A DNA stretch of 64,000 nt from assembly GCA_964548585.1 (NCBI GenBank), contig CAZJRS010000005.1, forward strand, positions 4,225 through 68,224. The letters are read 5' to 3'. Numbering within the stretch: the stretch's first letter is position 1; every line of letters starts with the position of its first letter. Below, one piece after another: positions 49,208 to 57,096 of this stretch. The translations under genes and the position numbers were made by a program. The notes under the pieces were generated by a model. The model saw only the letters and a list, made by a program, of their open reading frames with translations. It did no database searches and was not told the DNA's origin. This stretch comes from Methanocella_A sp964548585. GTDB lineage: Archaea > Halobacteriota > Methanocellia > Methanocellales > Methanocellaceae.

Positions 49208-49420
49208 TTAACGCTTCTCCTCCTTCTGATTCTCCCTCTTTATCGTGAGAATGCGAGCGATGGTCCGACGGAGTTCCCGGATTCTTCCCGGGTTTTCCGG
49301 CGCACCGCCCGTTGCGGAGATCGCGTTCTGCTTCAGAAGGTCGCTGCGCAGGTCCTTAAGCTGCTTGTTAAGGTCCTTCTCATTCATGCCTCTGATTTCC
49401 TTAGCTCTGAGTATCGCCAT
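49208..49420 (-). CDS. rpl29: Large-subunit ribosomal protein uL29
   Basis: 70 residues, two helices; A-I-L-R-A-K-E-I-R-G-M-N at the start and the L-R-R-T-I-A-R-I-L-T motif. It lies at the exit tunnel. The gene starts inside the 3' end of uS3. Confidence 0.95.
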   Translation of the reverse strand: MAILRAKEIRGMNEKDLNKQLKDLRSDLLKQNAISATGGAPENPGRIRELRRTIARILTIKRENQKEEKR

Positions 49421-50216
49421 CGGTCTTCACCACCTTTTTCTTTGGCTTGCGGGCTGCGCCCTTGTCGTCGCCGGTTTCGGGTGCCTGCTTTTCGGCGGCC
49501 TCGGACTCGGCGATGAGCTTCTCAACCTCTGCGGCGGTCGACTCGGTCTGGACCGGGGCGGCCTCCCTGACAGGCTCTGCAGTTACTGCGGGAGCCTTCT
49601 TCTCTGCGGGCGTAGCAGCCTGGACGGTCATGATCTGGATCTTGTCCGGAAGAACTGCTCCGGGGGGCATGATCCTTACCTTGACACCGATGATACCAAG
49701 CTTTTTCTTGGCCCTTGCATAGCCTACGTCGACCAATTCCTCGACAGGCTTGCCGCAGTGCTTGATGTAGCCGGCGATGAACTTCTCGCGGCGTTTGCGG
49801 GCGCCGGTGAGCTTACCGGCAATGATGACTTCGCAACCCATAGCTCCGGAGTCCATGATCCTCTGCAGGGTGGACTGACCAGCCTTACGGAAGTACCAGC
49901 CTCTCTCGAGAGCGTTGGCCAGCCTGGTCGCCATCATCTGGGCGTTCAGCTCAGGCTTCTTAACTTCCTGCACATCGATCTGCGGGTTGTCCAGCTTGAA
50001 CCGCATGTCCATTTCCTTGGTATACCTGCGGATGGACTTGCCAGCCTTTCCGATGATCATTCCGGGCTTCTCTGCCCGGAGAGTGATCTGAGTACCCATT
50101 GGAGTCCTGTTGATTTCCATGCCGCCGTATCCGGCGCGCTCCAGCTTCTCCAGGAAGTACTCGTCGATCATGGCCTTCTTGAAGCCCTCTTGTACGAATT
50201 TCTTCTCAATCGCCAA
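49401..50216 (-). CDS. rps3: Small-subunit ribosomal protein uS3
   Basis: 271 residues. A KH domain (G-M-I-I-G-K-A-G-K-S-I-R-R-Y) and a C-terminal S3 domain (about residues 95-190) are followed by an Ala/Glu/Lys/Pro-rich tail of about 75 residues to the end, longer than the family norm. mRNA entry protein. Confidence 0.95.
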   Translation of the reverse strand: MAIEKKFVQEGFKKAMIDEYFLEKLERAGYGGMEINRTPMGTQITLRAEKPGMIIGKAGKSIRRYTKEMDMRFKLDNPQIDVQEVKKPELNAQMMATRLANALERGWYFRKAGQSTLQRIMDSGAMGCEVIIAGKLTGARKRREKFIAGYIKHCGKPVEELVDVGYARAKKKLGIIGVKVRIMPPGAVLPDKIQIMTVQAATPAEKKAPAVTAEPVREAAPVQTESTAAEVEKLIAESEAAEKQAPETGDDKGAARKPKKKVVKTDGDTQS

Positions 50217-50217
50217 T

Positions 50218-50679
50218 CTAACGCACCTCGCCTAAAACTACCTCTACCGTAACGAGCTCAATGTTCCATGCGGTAGCCCTGCCCATCGCACGGGGCATTA
50301 TGCCCTCGATGACACGGCCCTTTTTGGAAGTGGTGTGAATGAGGTACATGTTCTCTGGCTCGAGACCCTTATACTCTGCGTTCGCTTCCGCGTGCTTGAT
50401 GAGCTTCAGGATCTCCGCGCTTGCCTTAACCGGGTACCGGCCGCTGGGCCAGCCCGACTGGTGGCGCTTGTGACCGACGTTCCGGGCGTGCTGCTTGAAC
50501 GGCACCGACTTCTTCATATCGATGACGTCCTGAAGGAACGCCTTTGCCACACTGACCTTCATGTGGCGGATGTGCCTGCAGATCTCCTGGCAGGACTTGG
50601 GCGAGACGTTGATCTCATAGGCCATTGCCTTAGCGGTGGTGGCCGGGTCAAATTCTGCTGTATATCCAACTTTCGACAT
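50218..50679 (-). CDS. rpl22: Large-subunit ribosomal protein uL22
   Basis: 153 residues, archaeal form. It has S-P-K-S-C-Q-E-I-C-R-H-I-R, H-R-Q-S-G-W-P-S-G-R-Y-P (as H-K-R-H-Q-S-G-W) and the closing R-A-M-G-R-A-T-A-W-N. Exit-tunnel protein. Confidence 0.96.
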   Translation of the reverse strand: MSKVGYTAEFDPATTAKAMAYEINVSPKSCQEICRHIRHMKVSVAKAFLQDVIDMKKSVPFKQHARNVGHKRHQSGWPSGRYPVKASAEILKLIKHAEANAEYKGLEPENMYLIHTTSKKGRVIEGIMPRAMGRATAWNIELVTVEVVLGEVR

Positions 50680-50691
50680 CTTCGTCCCTCC

Positions 50692-51114
50692 TTACTTCAG
50701 TGGCACGTACTTGCTGCCTCTGGTCGCACCGATACCTGCAGAACCGTGCGCGACACCATGACGGGTCAACGCGAATTCGCCCAGGTAGTGCCCGACCATC
50801 TCGGGCGTGGTTTCGACTGCCTTCCATTCCTTGCCGGTGTGAATCTCAAAGGTCACGCCAATCATGTCCGGGAGAATGATCATGTCCCTCAGATGGGTCT
50901 TGATCTTCATTTCTCCAGCCTTGACGGCATCGATGAGCTTCTGGTGCTCCTCGCCGAACTCTCTCTTGATCTTCCGCCTCTGACGGGCGGGCAGAAGCTC
51001 TGCGACCTTGTTCAGGTCCAGCTTCTTCAGCTCGGCCATGGTCAGACCCCGGTAAGTGAACTCTTCCTTCCGCTTCGGGAGCCTGCTTGCCTGCTTTGAC
51101 TGCTTAGATACCAT
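50692..51114 (-). CDS. rps19: Small-subunit ribosomal protein uS19
   Basis: 140 residues. It has the archaeal helical start (E-E-F-T-Y-R-G), then I-K-T-H-L-R-D-M-I-I-L-P-D-M-I-G and G-H-Y-L-G-E-F-A-L-T-R. Head protein contacting uS13. Confidence 0.96.
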   Translation of the reverse strand: MVSKQSKQASRLPKRKEEFTYRGLTMAELKKLDLNKVAELLPARQRRKIKREFGEEHQKLIDAVKAGEMKIKTHLRDMIILPDMIGVTFEIHTGKEWKAVETTPEMVGHYLGEFALTRHGVAHGSAGIGATRGSKYVPLK

Positions 51115-51130
51115 TAATTACATCTCCTGG

Positions 51131-51847
51131 TTAGTGTCCAACGCCTGTCCTTCTTGCTGCGATGCTCCCTACCTTCCTGCCTGGCGGGGTGCCCCTGCTG
51201 ACCGTCTTTGGCCTGCCAGGGTGCTGCCTGCCGCCGCCACCGAACGGGTGGTCGACTGCATTCATGGCTACACCACGGACTACGGGCCACTTGGTGGCCT
51301 TGTTGGCCATCTTGTACCACTTGTTACCCGCGCGGACGAAGGGCTTTTCAGTCCTGCCGCCACCTGCTACTACGCCGATGGTCGCCCTGCACTTCGGGTT
51401 GAGTCTCTTCATGACACCCGAAGGCATCTGGACTACGGTCTTCTTGCCCTCGTGAGCTACGATGATCGCTGAGACGCCCGATGAGCGTGCAAACGCGCCA
51501 CCGTCGCCCGGCTGCGACTCGATGTTGCAGATTGGGCAGCCTTCAGGGATCTCGCTCAACGGGAGCGTGTTCCCTGCCTTGATCTCTGCCGAGATGCCGC
51601 AGGCGATCTGGTCGCCTACACCAAGGCCCTCGGGAGCCAGGATAAGCCTTTCCTCGCCGTTGCCGAACTTGACACGGACGATCGGGCAGTTTCTGGCGGT
51701 ATCGTGAACGACTTCGGTGACGATGCCCTGAATGGTCTCGTCGCCAAAGGTCTTGATGTGCTCCAGGTTCGCCTTGAACCTGCAAGAGGTGGCCCGGTAC
51801 GTCGGGGTGCCCTTACCTCTGTTCTGAGACATTAATCGCTTTCCCAT
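51131..51847 (-). CDS. rpl2: Large-subunit ribosomal protein uL2
   Basis: 238 residues; peptidyl-transferase-centre protein. M-G-K-R-L-M-S-Q-N-R-G-K-G at the start (51847, GGAGGT 6 bases ahead), the R-G-V-A-M-N-A-V-D-H-P-F-G-G-G motif near the end. Complete. Confidence 0.97.
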   Translation of the reverse strand: MGKRLMSQNRGKGTPTYRATSCRFKANLEHIKTFGDETIQGIVTEVVHDTARNCPIVRVKFGNGEERLILAPEGLGVGDQIACGISAEIKAGNTLPLSEIPEGCPICNIESQPGDGGAFARSSGVSAIIVAHEGKKTVVQMPSGVMKRLNPKCRATIGVVAGGGRTEKPFVRAGNKWYKMANKATKWPVVRGVAMNAVDHPFGGGGRQHPGRPKTVSRGTPPGRKVGSIAARRTGVGH

Positions 51848-51868
51848 AATCAAACCTCCACGAAGGGT

Positions 51869-52117
51869 TTAGAACACTCCTAGACGGCTGGCGATCTCTT
51901 CGGCGCGATTCTCGGCGCTGAGGGTAACTACAGCCTTCTTGCCTCCACGCGAAGTGATCATGGTGGTGACCTTGATTACCTTCACGTTGTACATTTCTTC
52001 GACGGCCTTCTTGATCTGGGGTTTGCGGGCCTGCATGTCGACCATGAACTGGAGAGTGTTGTTCTTATCCAGCGACAGGGTCGCCTTTTCTGTGATGAAC
52101 GGGTACTTGATGATCAT
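51869..52117 (-). CDS. rpl23: Large-subunit ribosomal protein uL23
   Basis: 82 residues. I-K-Y-P-F-I-T-E-K-A-T start and A-R-K-P-Q-I-K-K-A-V-E; SRP and nascent-chain docking site at the exit tunnel. It overlaps uL4 by 4 bases. Confidence 0.96.
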   Translation of the reverse strand: MIIKYPFITEKATLSLDKNNTLQFMVDMQARKPQIKKAVEEMYNVKVIKVTTMITSRGGKKAVVTLSAENRAEEIASRLGVF

Positions 52118-52869
52118 TCTTCGTTAGCCTCCGTGAGAAGCTTCATTGCACCCTCAGTCCACAGAGTAAGGCGGCCTGCCTGGGTGCCCGGTGCGAGCAT
52201 TTCGACATTTAGCTCTTCAAGAGTAGCGACGTCGACGCCCGGGATGTTCCTGGCTGCAAGCCGAATACCGTTATCCTCGGCGATGACTACGAGGAGACCG
52301 ATCTTCTTCTTGTACTGCCTGCCCCTCATCTTGCCCTTGCCGGCGCGAACAGTCTTCTGCTTGCTCCTTGCAAGGTCGGCCTCAAAGCCTAATGCGACTA
52401 AGAGATCGATGATTTCAGAGGTCTTCTTCATGGACTCGATCTCGCCATCAACCACGACGGGCAATGCGCCCTCGTACTTGAAGCCACGAGCCTTGACGAG
52501 CACGGGGTCGTTGGTCGCTGCGACCGCGGACCGGATTGCCTTGAGGCGCTCCTTGTCGTTGATCTTTTCAGTGTAGATCCTGTGCGGGTTTGGTCCGTGG
52601 GATGCACGGCCGCCCCTTGCCTGCGGAACTACTGCGGTGCGGCTGCCGTTTTTCAGCCTTGGCACATGTGCTGCGCCCCTGCCGCTGCCCCAGGAGTGGG
52701 CCGACGACAGAGTACCTGCGGTCCGGTCCGGGCCGTATTGCTGCAGCCGGTTTGCCTGCGCTGCGAGTACCGCTTTCTTGATGATGTCCGGCCTGTACTC
52801 CTCGTTGAAGACTGGCGGGACGGTGATTGCGGGCTTGTTGCCGGATTTGCTTAAGACTTTAGCTTCCAT
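52114..52869 (-). CDS. rpl4: Large-subunit ribosomal protein uL4
   Basis: 251 residues. P-P-V-F-N-E-E-Y-R-P-D-I-I-K-K-A-V near the start, the exit-tunnel loop with G-R-G-A-A-H-V-P-R and G-G-R-A-S-H-G-P. Complete, archaeal form. Confidence 0.96.
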   Translation of the reverse strand: MEAKVLSKSGNKPAITVPPVFNEEYRPDIIKKAVLAAQANRLQQYGPDRTAGTLSSAHSWGSGRGAAHVPRLKNGSRTAVVPQARGGRASHGPNPHRIYTEKINDKERLKAIRSAVAATNDPVLVKARGFKYEGALPVVVDGEIESMKKTSEIIDLLVALGFEADLARSKQKTVRAGKGKMRGRQYKKKIGLLVVIAEDNGIRLAARNIPGVDVATLEELNVEMLAPGTQAGRLTLWTEGAMKLLTEANEE

Positions 52870-52885
52870 CTTCTTTTCCTCCTGA

Positions 52886-53899
52886 TTAGCCCTGCTTGGA
52901 CTGAGTGCTGATGAACGTTACTTCAGGAGCCTGCTTTGGTATGTTCTTGGGCCTTACAGCGGGCCTGATCCTGACCATCCTCTTGACGGGTCCGGGTATG
53001 CTGCCCTTGAGTATGACGTAGTCGTTCTTGAGGAAACCATAGTGCAGGAAACCGCCTGCGGGAGTTACCTCTTCGACCTTGTCACCCATGCGGATGATCC
53101 GCTTGTTGTGCTCGGTCCTCTGGTGGAAACCAGTCTGACCCAGCTGCGGGACCTGCCACCTGACGCGGTGCGGGTTCCACGGGCCGAGGTTACCGACGTG
53201 CCTTTCCTTACCAGTCCGGGCGTGCTTGCGCTTCTGCTTAGCAACACCCCATCTGACGACGGGACCCTGAGTACCGAAACCCTTGGTGACAGCCGAGACA
53301 TCGACTAGCTCGCCGGGAGTAAAGACATCCTTGATGCCTACTGCCTTACCCATCAGGGACTTGGCAAACTCCAGCCTCTTAGTCATGTCGCCGCCTGCAA
53401 TCCGGTTCTCCATGAGCTCGGGGACCTTCTTAGGAATACCCGAAACTTCGGAAGTAAGAGTAACAGTTAAAACTCTCAGATCAGCTGCTACACCCTTCTT
53501 GACGAGTTCAGCAAGCTTTAAGAGCTGTTCCTCGGTCTTAGCGGGGTTCTTCGGCAGGTTCGTCAATGACTCTAACATCTTGAGGTCACTGATCCATGCC
53601 TCGCCGATAACCTTCTTGCCGTACGGGCCATCGTCATAGAGACGGATGCCTGCCACGTGCATCTTGGGTACCTCGACGATCGTGACCGGGACGGAGATCT
53701 CCATACCCTCGGTCGTGCTGTGCGGCCTGTCATCCACCATGACCAGGTGAGACATTCCGGCCTTAAATCCGACAAATGCTTGAATCTTCGGTTGGTCGCC
53801 AAGCTCAGCCCAGTTTCTTATCTTAGGCTTCTGGCTTCGCGCCCTTACCCTCGGGCTGTACCCGAGAGATCCACGCCTTGGTGCGTGTGCGTGTCCCAT
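52886..53899 (-). CDS. rpl3: Large-subunit ribosomal protein uL3
   Basis: 337 residues. The ATG at 53899 (M-G-H-A-H-A-P-R-R-G-S-L-G-Y) has a strong AGGAGG site 12 bases upstream. The typical G-F-G-T-Q-G-P-V-V-R-W and H-A-R-T-G-K-E-R stretches are present. It is the first gene of the leftward superoperon that runs to cbf5. Confidence 0.96.
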   Translation of the reverse strand: MGHAHAPRRGSLGYSPRVRARSQKPKIRNWAELGDQPKIQAFVGFKAGMSHLVMVDDRPHSTTEGMEISVPVTIVEVPKMHVAGIRLYDDGPYGKKVIGEAWISDLKMLESLTNLPKNPAKTEEQLLKLAELVKKGVAADLRVLTVTLTSEVSGIPKKVPELMENRIAGGDMTKRLEFAKSLMGKAVGIKDVFTPGELVDVSAVTKGFGTQGPVVRWGVAKQKRKHARTGKERHVGNLGPWNPHRVRWQVPQLGQTGFHQRTEHNKRIIRMGDKVEEVTPAGGFLHYGFLKNDYVILKGSIPGPVKRMVRIRPAVRPKNIPKQAPEVTFISTQSKQG

Positions 53900-54863
53900 T
53901 TTATATTTTCCTCCTATGTTCGGGAATTGGCTCTGGCTTTGACAATCGCCAGGTATCATGCTGCAATAGCAGATACTTACGCTGTAATACCAACCTGCCT
54001 GCCAGGTGAAGAAGCTGGAAAAGGCCTCTTCGTGCGTACCGTGGATGGCACCCTGACACACTCAGGTTTGGAATTCACCACGTAACTGGAATAATTTTGA
54101 AGTTGATTGTATCCTTCGCGTTTGGAGTATGGCGCCTTCGGACGAGGAAATCTTGCGAATGCAGATGCGGTGACCTTATCCCATTTGTGCTTGATCTCGG
54201 ACAGCCAGCGATATTGGAGGCTATCCTAAGCCATCGGTCTCCGCCAGCAGCGCTTGCCTCCTTGTATTTGGATGCCACGCTTATTCACGTGCTGGACTCA
54301 ATGTAAATTATTGGTCTCGCGAACAGATCCTGACTCTTTGCGTTTCATTAGGAATGGGCTAACTTTCCGTTTATCGGAAAGCTATCGACCCGGACGCTCT
54401 AGTCAGCTCCGACAATGGTCACAATACCTTCTCGGTATTCCTTAAGTAAAAGGATACGGTAGACGTGCGCCGTGTAAATTAGACTTATACGCAGACATCC
54501 TGTTGAAAGCCTTGATAAAAGAGGTACTACTGACGTCTTCTGCGAGGTGATCAGCCCCGGATTACGCCGATTTTCCATCTTCAACGATTGGCTATCAGGA
54601 TGAGTCCGAATACAAGCGCCCTTCCACGGGTGACACCTATACAGTCCTCATACTTGGGACTAAGAAATGTAATAATAGTATATATAGATTGCGTAGTAAA
54701 AAGCGGGCGGGACATGAGTGGAGGGCGCAGAATGTGATCGAAATCGATCGTAGGTTAAGATTCTGGCACTAAAACTATGACCGACAGAAGAAGGATGTTT
54801 AGTAATATAAACGCTGCGCTGTGCCAGTAAAAACCTTCACAATCAAAATAATCTAAAAAAAAA
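53900..54863. other. Gene-poor region upstream of uL3
   Basis: About 960 bases. No convincing coding frame appears on either strand: the frames present are short and lack family-like composition. A TATA-like box (TCTATATATACT on the minus strand, 54679-54690) could drive a long uL3 leader or a separate RNA. A dispersed repeat copy is at 54810-54833. In many archaea a SPOUT-type RNA methylase gene precedes uL3; I cannot see one here. Confidence 0.5.
54810..54833. repeat. Dispersed intergenic repeat, copy 2 (partial)
   Basis: AACGCTGCGCTGTGCCAGTAAAAA. It shares all but one base with 11775-11798. The CGCTGCGCTGTGCC part is also at 5936-5949. Confidence 0.55.
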
Positions 54864-55175
54864 TTACTCATCCCCCTCGCCCGAAATGGCTACCAGAGAA
54901 GGATCGAGGTATACCCATTGGTCTGAGGGATCTTCAGGAACAGCAGTCGCCTGTGGCTTTGCCGGGGGCGTCACCTGTGGCATAGCCGTAGCCTGGGGCG
55001 CCGAAGTAGGATTGGTCGATGGTGTTGCTATAACGGTCGACTGCGGGGCGATTCCGGTTATCCCCGGAGTATCAATAGCAGTCCCACTCACAGGTTCTTT
55101 TGAATTCTTCCCTGTGCATCCAGCTGTGGATATGATCAATGCTATAATAAGTAGTACAAGGATTGCTTTTTTCAT
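54864..55175 (-). CDS. Lipoprotein with Pro/Thr/Ala linker
   Basis: 103 residues, start at 55175 after GGGGG. The signal core is A-I-L-V-L-L-I-I-A-L-I-I-S, with lipobox T-A-G-C. Almost all of the mature part is low-complexity Pro/Thr/Ala/Ser, ending in a short acidic segment (W-V-Y-L-D-P-S-L-V-A-I-S). Probably a small surface or spacer protein of unknown function. Confidence 0.65.
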   Translation of the reverse strand: MKKAILVLLIIALIISTAGCTGKNSKEPVSGTAIDTPGITGIAPQSTVIATPSTNPTSAPQATAMPQVTPPAKPQATAVPEDPSDQWVYLDPSLVAISGEGDE

Positions 55176-55197
55176 CACATAACCCCCTAACTATCGA

Positions 55198-55902
55198 TTA
55201 CTGGCTCGCCGCCTGCCCATTCATGGACTTGATAATGTCTGCCAGGATGACCGAGGCGCTCTGCAGTTCACCATAGATGTATTCTTTCTGGTCTTTGGTA
55301 TACGGGTTCGTGCCTACAGAGGCGAGGGCGGATTCGGCATTGGCGAGATGGGTGTTAACCTCTTCGATCTGGGTGCCATAACCGGCCTTAGTTACGATCT
55401 TCTCGATCTTCTTGGTAGTCGCTTTCAGAGTCTCGAGGTCCATCTTCGCCCCGTAGTGATAGCTGTAGGATGTCCCGTTTAACAGGCACTTCGTTTTAAG
55501 CTCGTTTGATACCTGGGCACTGTCACCAGAAGCTACCGCAGACTCAAGTGGAGACACGATGGAGGACCGGGCGCCTGCTACTACGGACTCCATTCCGGAG
55601 GTGTCGATACCGGCCCTGCTCATATTCGCGATTAAGAGTTCTGACTTGGAAAGGACCTGATCATAATAGTCCAGCTTTTTGTTGCCGATGCTTATGATAT
55701 CAACAGTGTGGCTGATGTTGGCTTTAGTGGCGTTGATATTATCTGCGATCGTGCCTGCTTTGGCGCTGGCGTTTGCCAGTACACCCTGGACTGTCTGCTT
55801 ATCGGCAGCTCTTTCTGCAGATGCCTGCGTCGCAAACATCGGGACGGATACTGCTGCCAGCAATAGGACGGCCAGTAACAAAGTGATAAATGATTTATTC
55901 AT
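55198..55902 (-). CDS. Secreted helical protein, paralogue 1
   Basis: 234 residues; signal peptide with cleavage near A-T-Q-A-S-A (about 24-30). The mature part is helical and ends in A-D-I-I-K-S-M-N-G-Q. It shares whole segments with the protein at 55946 (I-G-N-K-[KR]-L, A-R-S-S-[IV]-V-S-P-L-E, Y-H-Y-G-A-K-M / F-H-Y-G-A-K-M, V-G-T-N-P-Y-T). Unknown function, no metal motifs. Likely gene duplication. Confidence 0.7.
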   Translation of the reverse strand: MNKSFITLLLAVLLLAAVSVPMFATQASAERAADKQTVQGVLANASAKAGTIADNINATKANISHTVDIISIGNKKLDYYDQVLSKSELLIANMSRAGIDTSGMESVVAGARSSIVSPLESAVASGDSAQVSNELKTKCLLNGTSYSYHYGAKMDLETLKATTKKIEKIVTKAGYGTQIEEVNTHLANAESALASVGTNPYTKDQKEYIYGELQSASVILADIIKSMNGQAASQ

Positions 55903-55945
55903 AGAAATACCTCAGAGAATTTCAAAAAAGATTACTATGCAGGAA

Positions 55946-56608
55946 TTATATCCCGCCCTTCGCCTGCTCTCTCATCGACTTTATTATATCCCTGAGGAGT
56001 GTGGCTGCACTCTTGAGCTCTTCCTTTACCGCATTCTTCTGGTCCTCGGTATATGGGTTGGTGCCGACGGATTCCATGATAGCTTCAGCATTGGCAATGT
56101 GAGTCTTGACCTCGGCGATCTGTGAGCCGTAGCCGGCCGCGGTGGCGTTGGCCTCTATCCGGGCAGTCGTAGACAATAACGTCTGGATACTCATCTTTGC
56201 ACCATAGTGGAAGCTGTACTGGGCGCCGTTGAACAGGGACTTCGACCTAAGCTCGTTGGCGATGACTGTGCCATTACCTGTAGCGAATGCAGCCTCCAGT
56301 GGCGATACTACGGATGACCGGGCGTCAGCCATTACGGACTGCATTCCGGTGGTGTCCGCACCACGGGCGTTCATCTTTTGGATGCGGTTTTCGGACTTGG
56401 TCATGGCATCGTTGTAGTGAGCCAGCCTCTTGTTGCCTATATCGACTGGATCCTTTTTCTCGGTAATGTTCAGCTGGCCATTTCGCTCCTGGAAGGCCTT
56501 CTTAACTGTCGAGTTATCCGGAGAGCCCTGTGCCGCAAATGCGGGGGCAGATACTGCCGCCAGCATGAGGATGGCGAGTGCGAAGATAATACTTAGTTTC
56601 TTCATCAT
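55946..56608 (-). CDS. Secreted helical protein, paralogue 2
   Basis: 220 residues from the ATG at 56608 (M-M-K-K-L-S-I-I), with a signal peptide cleaved near A-F-A-A-Q-G. Same plan as its neighbour: about 190 mature residues, helical, with the shared Y/F-H-Y-G-A-K-M segment and the same D-I-I-K-S-M ending. Lies 43 bases upstream of paralogue 1. The longer frame upstream of the signal peptide is rejected. Confidence 0.7.
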   Translation of the reverse strand: MMKKLSIIFALAILMLAAVSAPAFAAQGSPDNSTVKKAFQERNGQLNITEKKDPVDIGNKRLAHYNDAMTKSENRIQKMNARGADTTGMQSVMADARSSVVSPLEAAFATGNGTVIANELRSKSLFNGAQYSFHYGAKMSIQTLLSTTARIEANATAAGYGSQIAEVKTHIANAEAIMESVGTNPYTEDQKNAVKEELKSAATLLRDIIKSMREQAKGGI

Positions 56609-57096
56609 GTGTGGTTCCTGCCTGTTATTCAATAGTTTTGTAGGAGGGGCCGGCCTGGCGGACATATAAGGACAGGTGGTTAAGCGGGTGTATCTTATTA
56701 TTGTCCTGCCATGTCCCGAGTCGGACACCGCTGAGCTACAAACACCTCAGAGGCAGGGGATAATAAAAGCATACTTACCATTTCGTAGTAAATGAAGCTT
56801 TATTAGAAGCTTAAATGATTGATAGCGCTTTATTTTGTGCTTGAAACCTTTAGATATCGATAATTCGCGTTGGTAAACCGTGATGGGATATTATTGATAT
56901 TTTGACATATTAGAAAATTGATTAAGGTTCGCAGCTGCAGATTGCTTTATAGAGAGAGTTGCTGAATATATAGGGTTTTAATTTGGTTTCCGAGTAGAAA
57001 ATGAAGCTGATTTCGCAAAAATTCGCTAAATAATGCCTGTGAGGTATTATCGTCAGACTCTGTTATCTGTTTAAAACCAAAAGTAGGGGTGGAGTT
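56609..57096. other. A/T-rich intergenic stretch, no gene seen
   Basis: About 490 bases between divergent genes. Several TATA-like boxes lie near 56795-56880 and 56945-57060. No frame or RNA that I can support. Confidence 0.4.

Noticed and set aside
53900..54584. Minus-strand frames of 61-67 residues upstream of uL3 as a decayed SPOUT methylase
   Set aside because: I looked for the C-terminal SPOUT motifs expected for the methylase that often precedes uL3 and found none. The frames are short and random-looking, so I report only a gene-poor region.
54100..54680. RNase P RNA upstream of uL3
   Set aside because: Checked for the universal GAGGAAAGTC and ACAGA-type blocks; a GAGGAAATC near 54150 is the only similarity and no partner elements follow.
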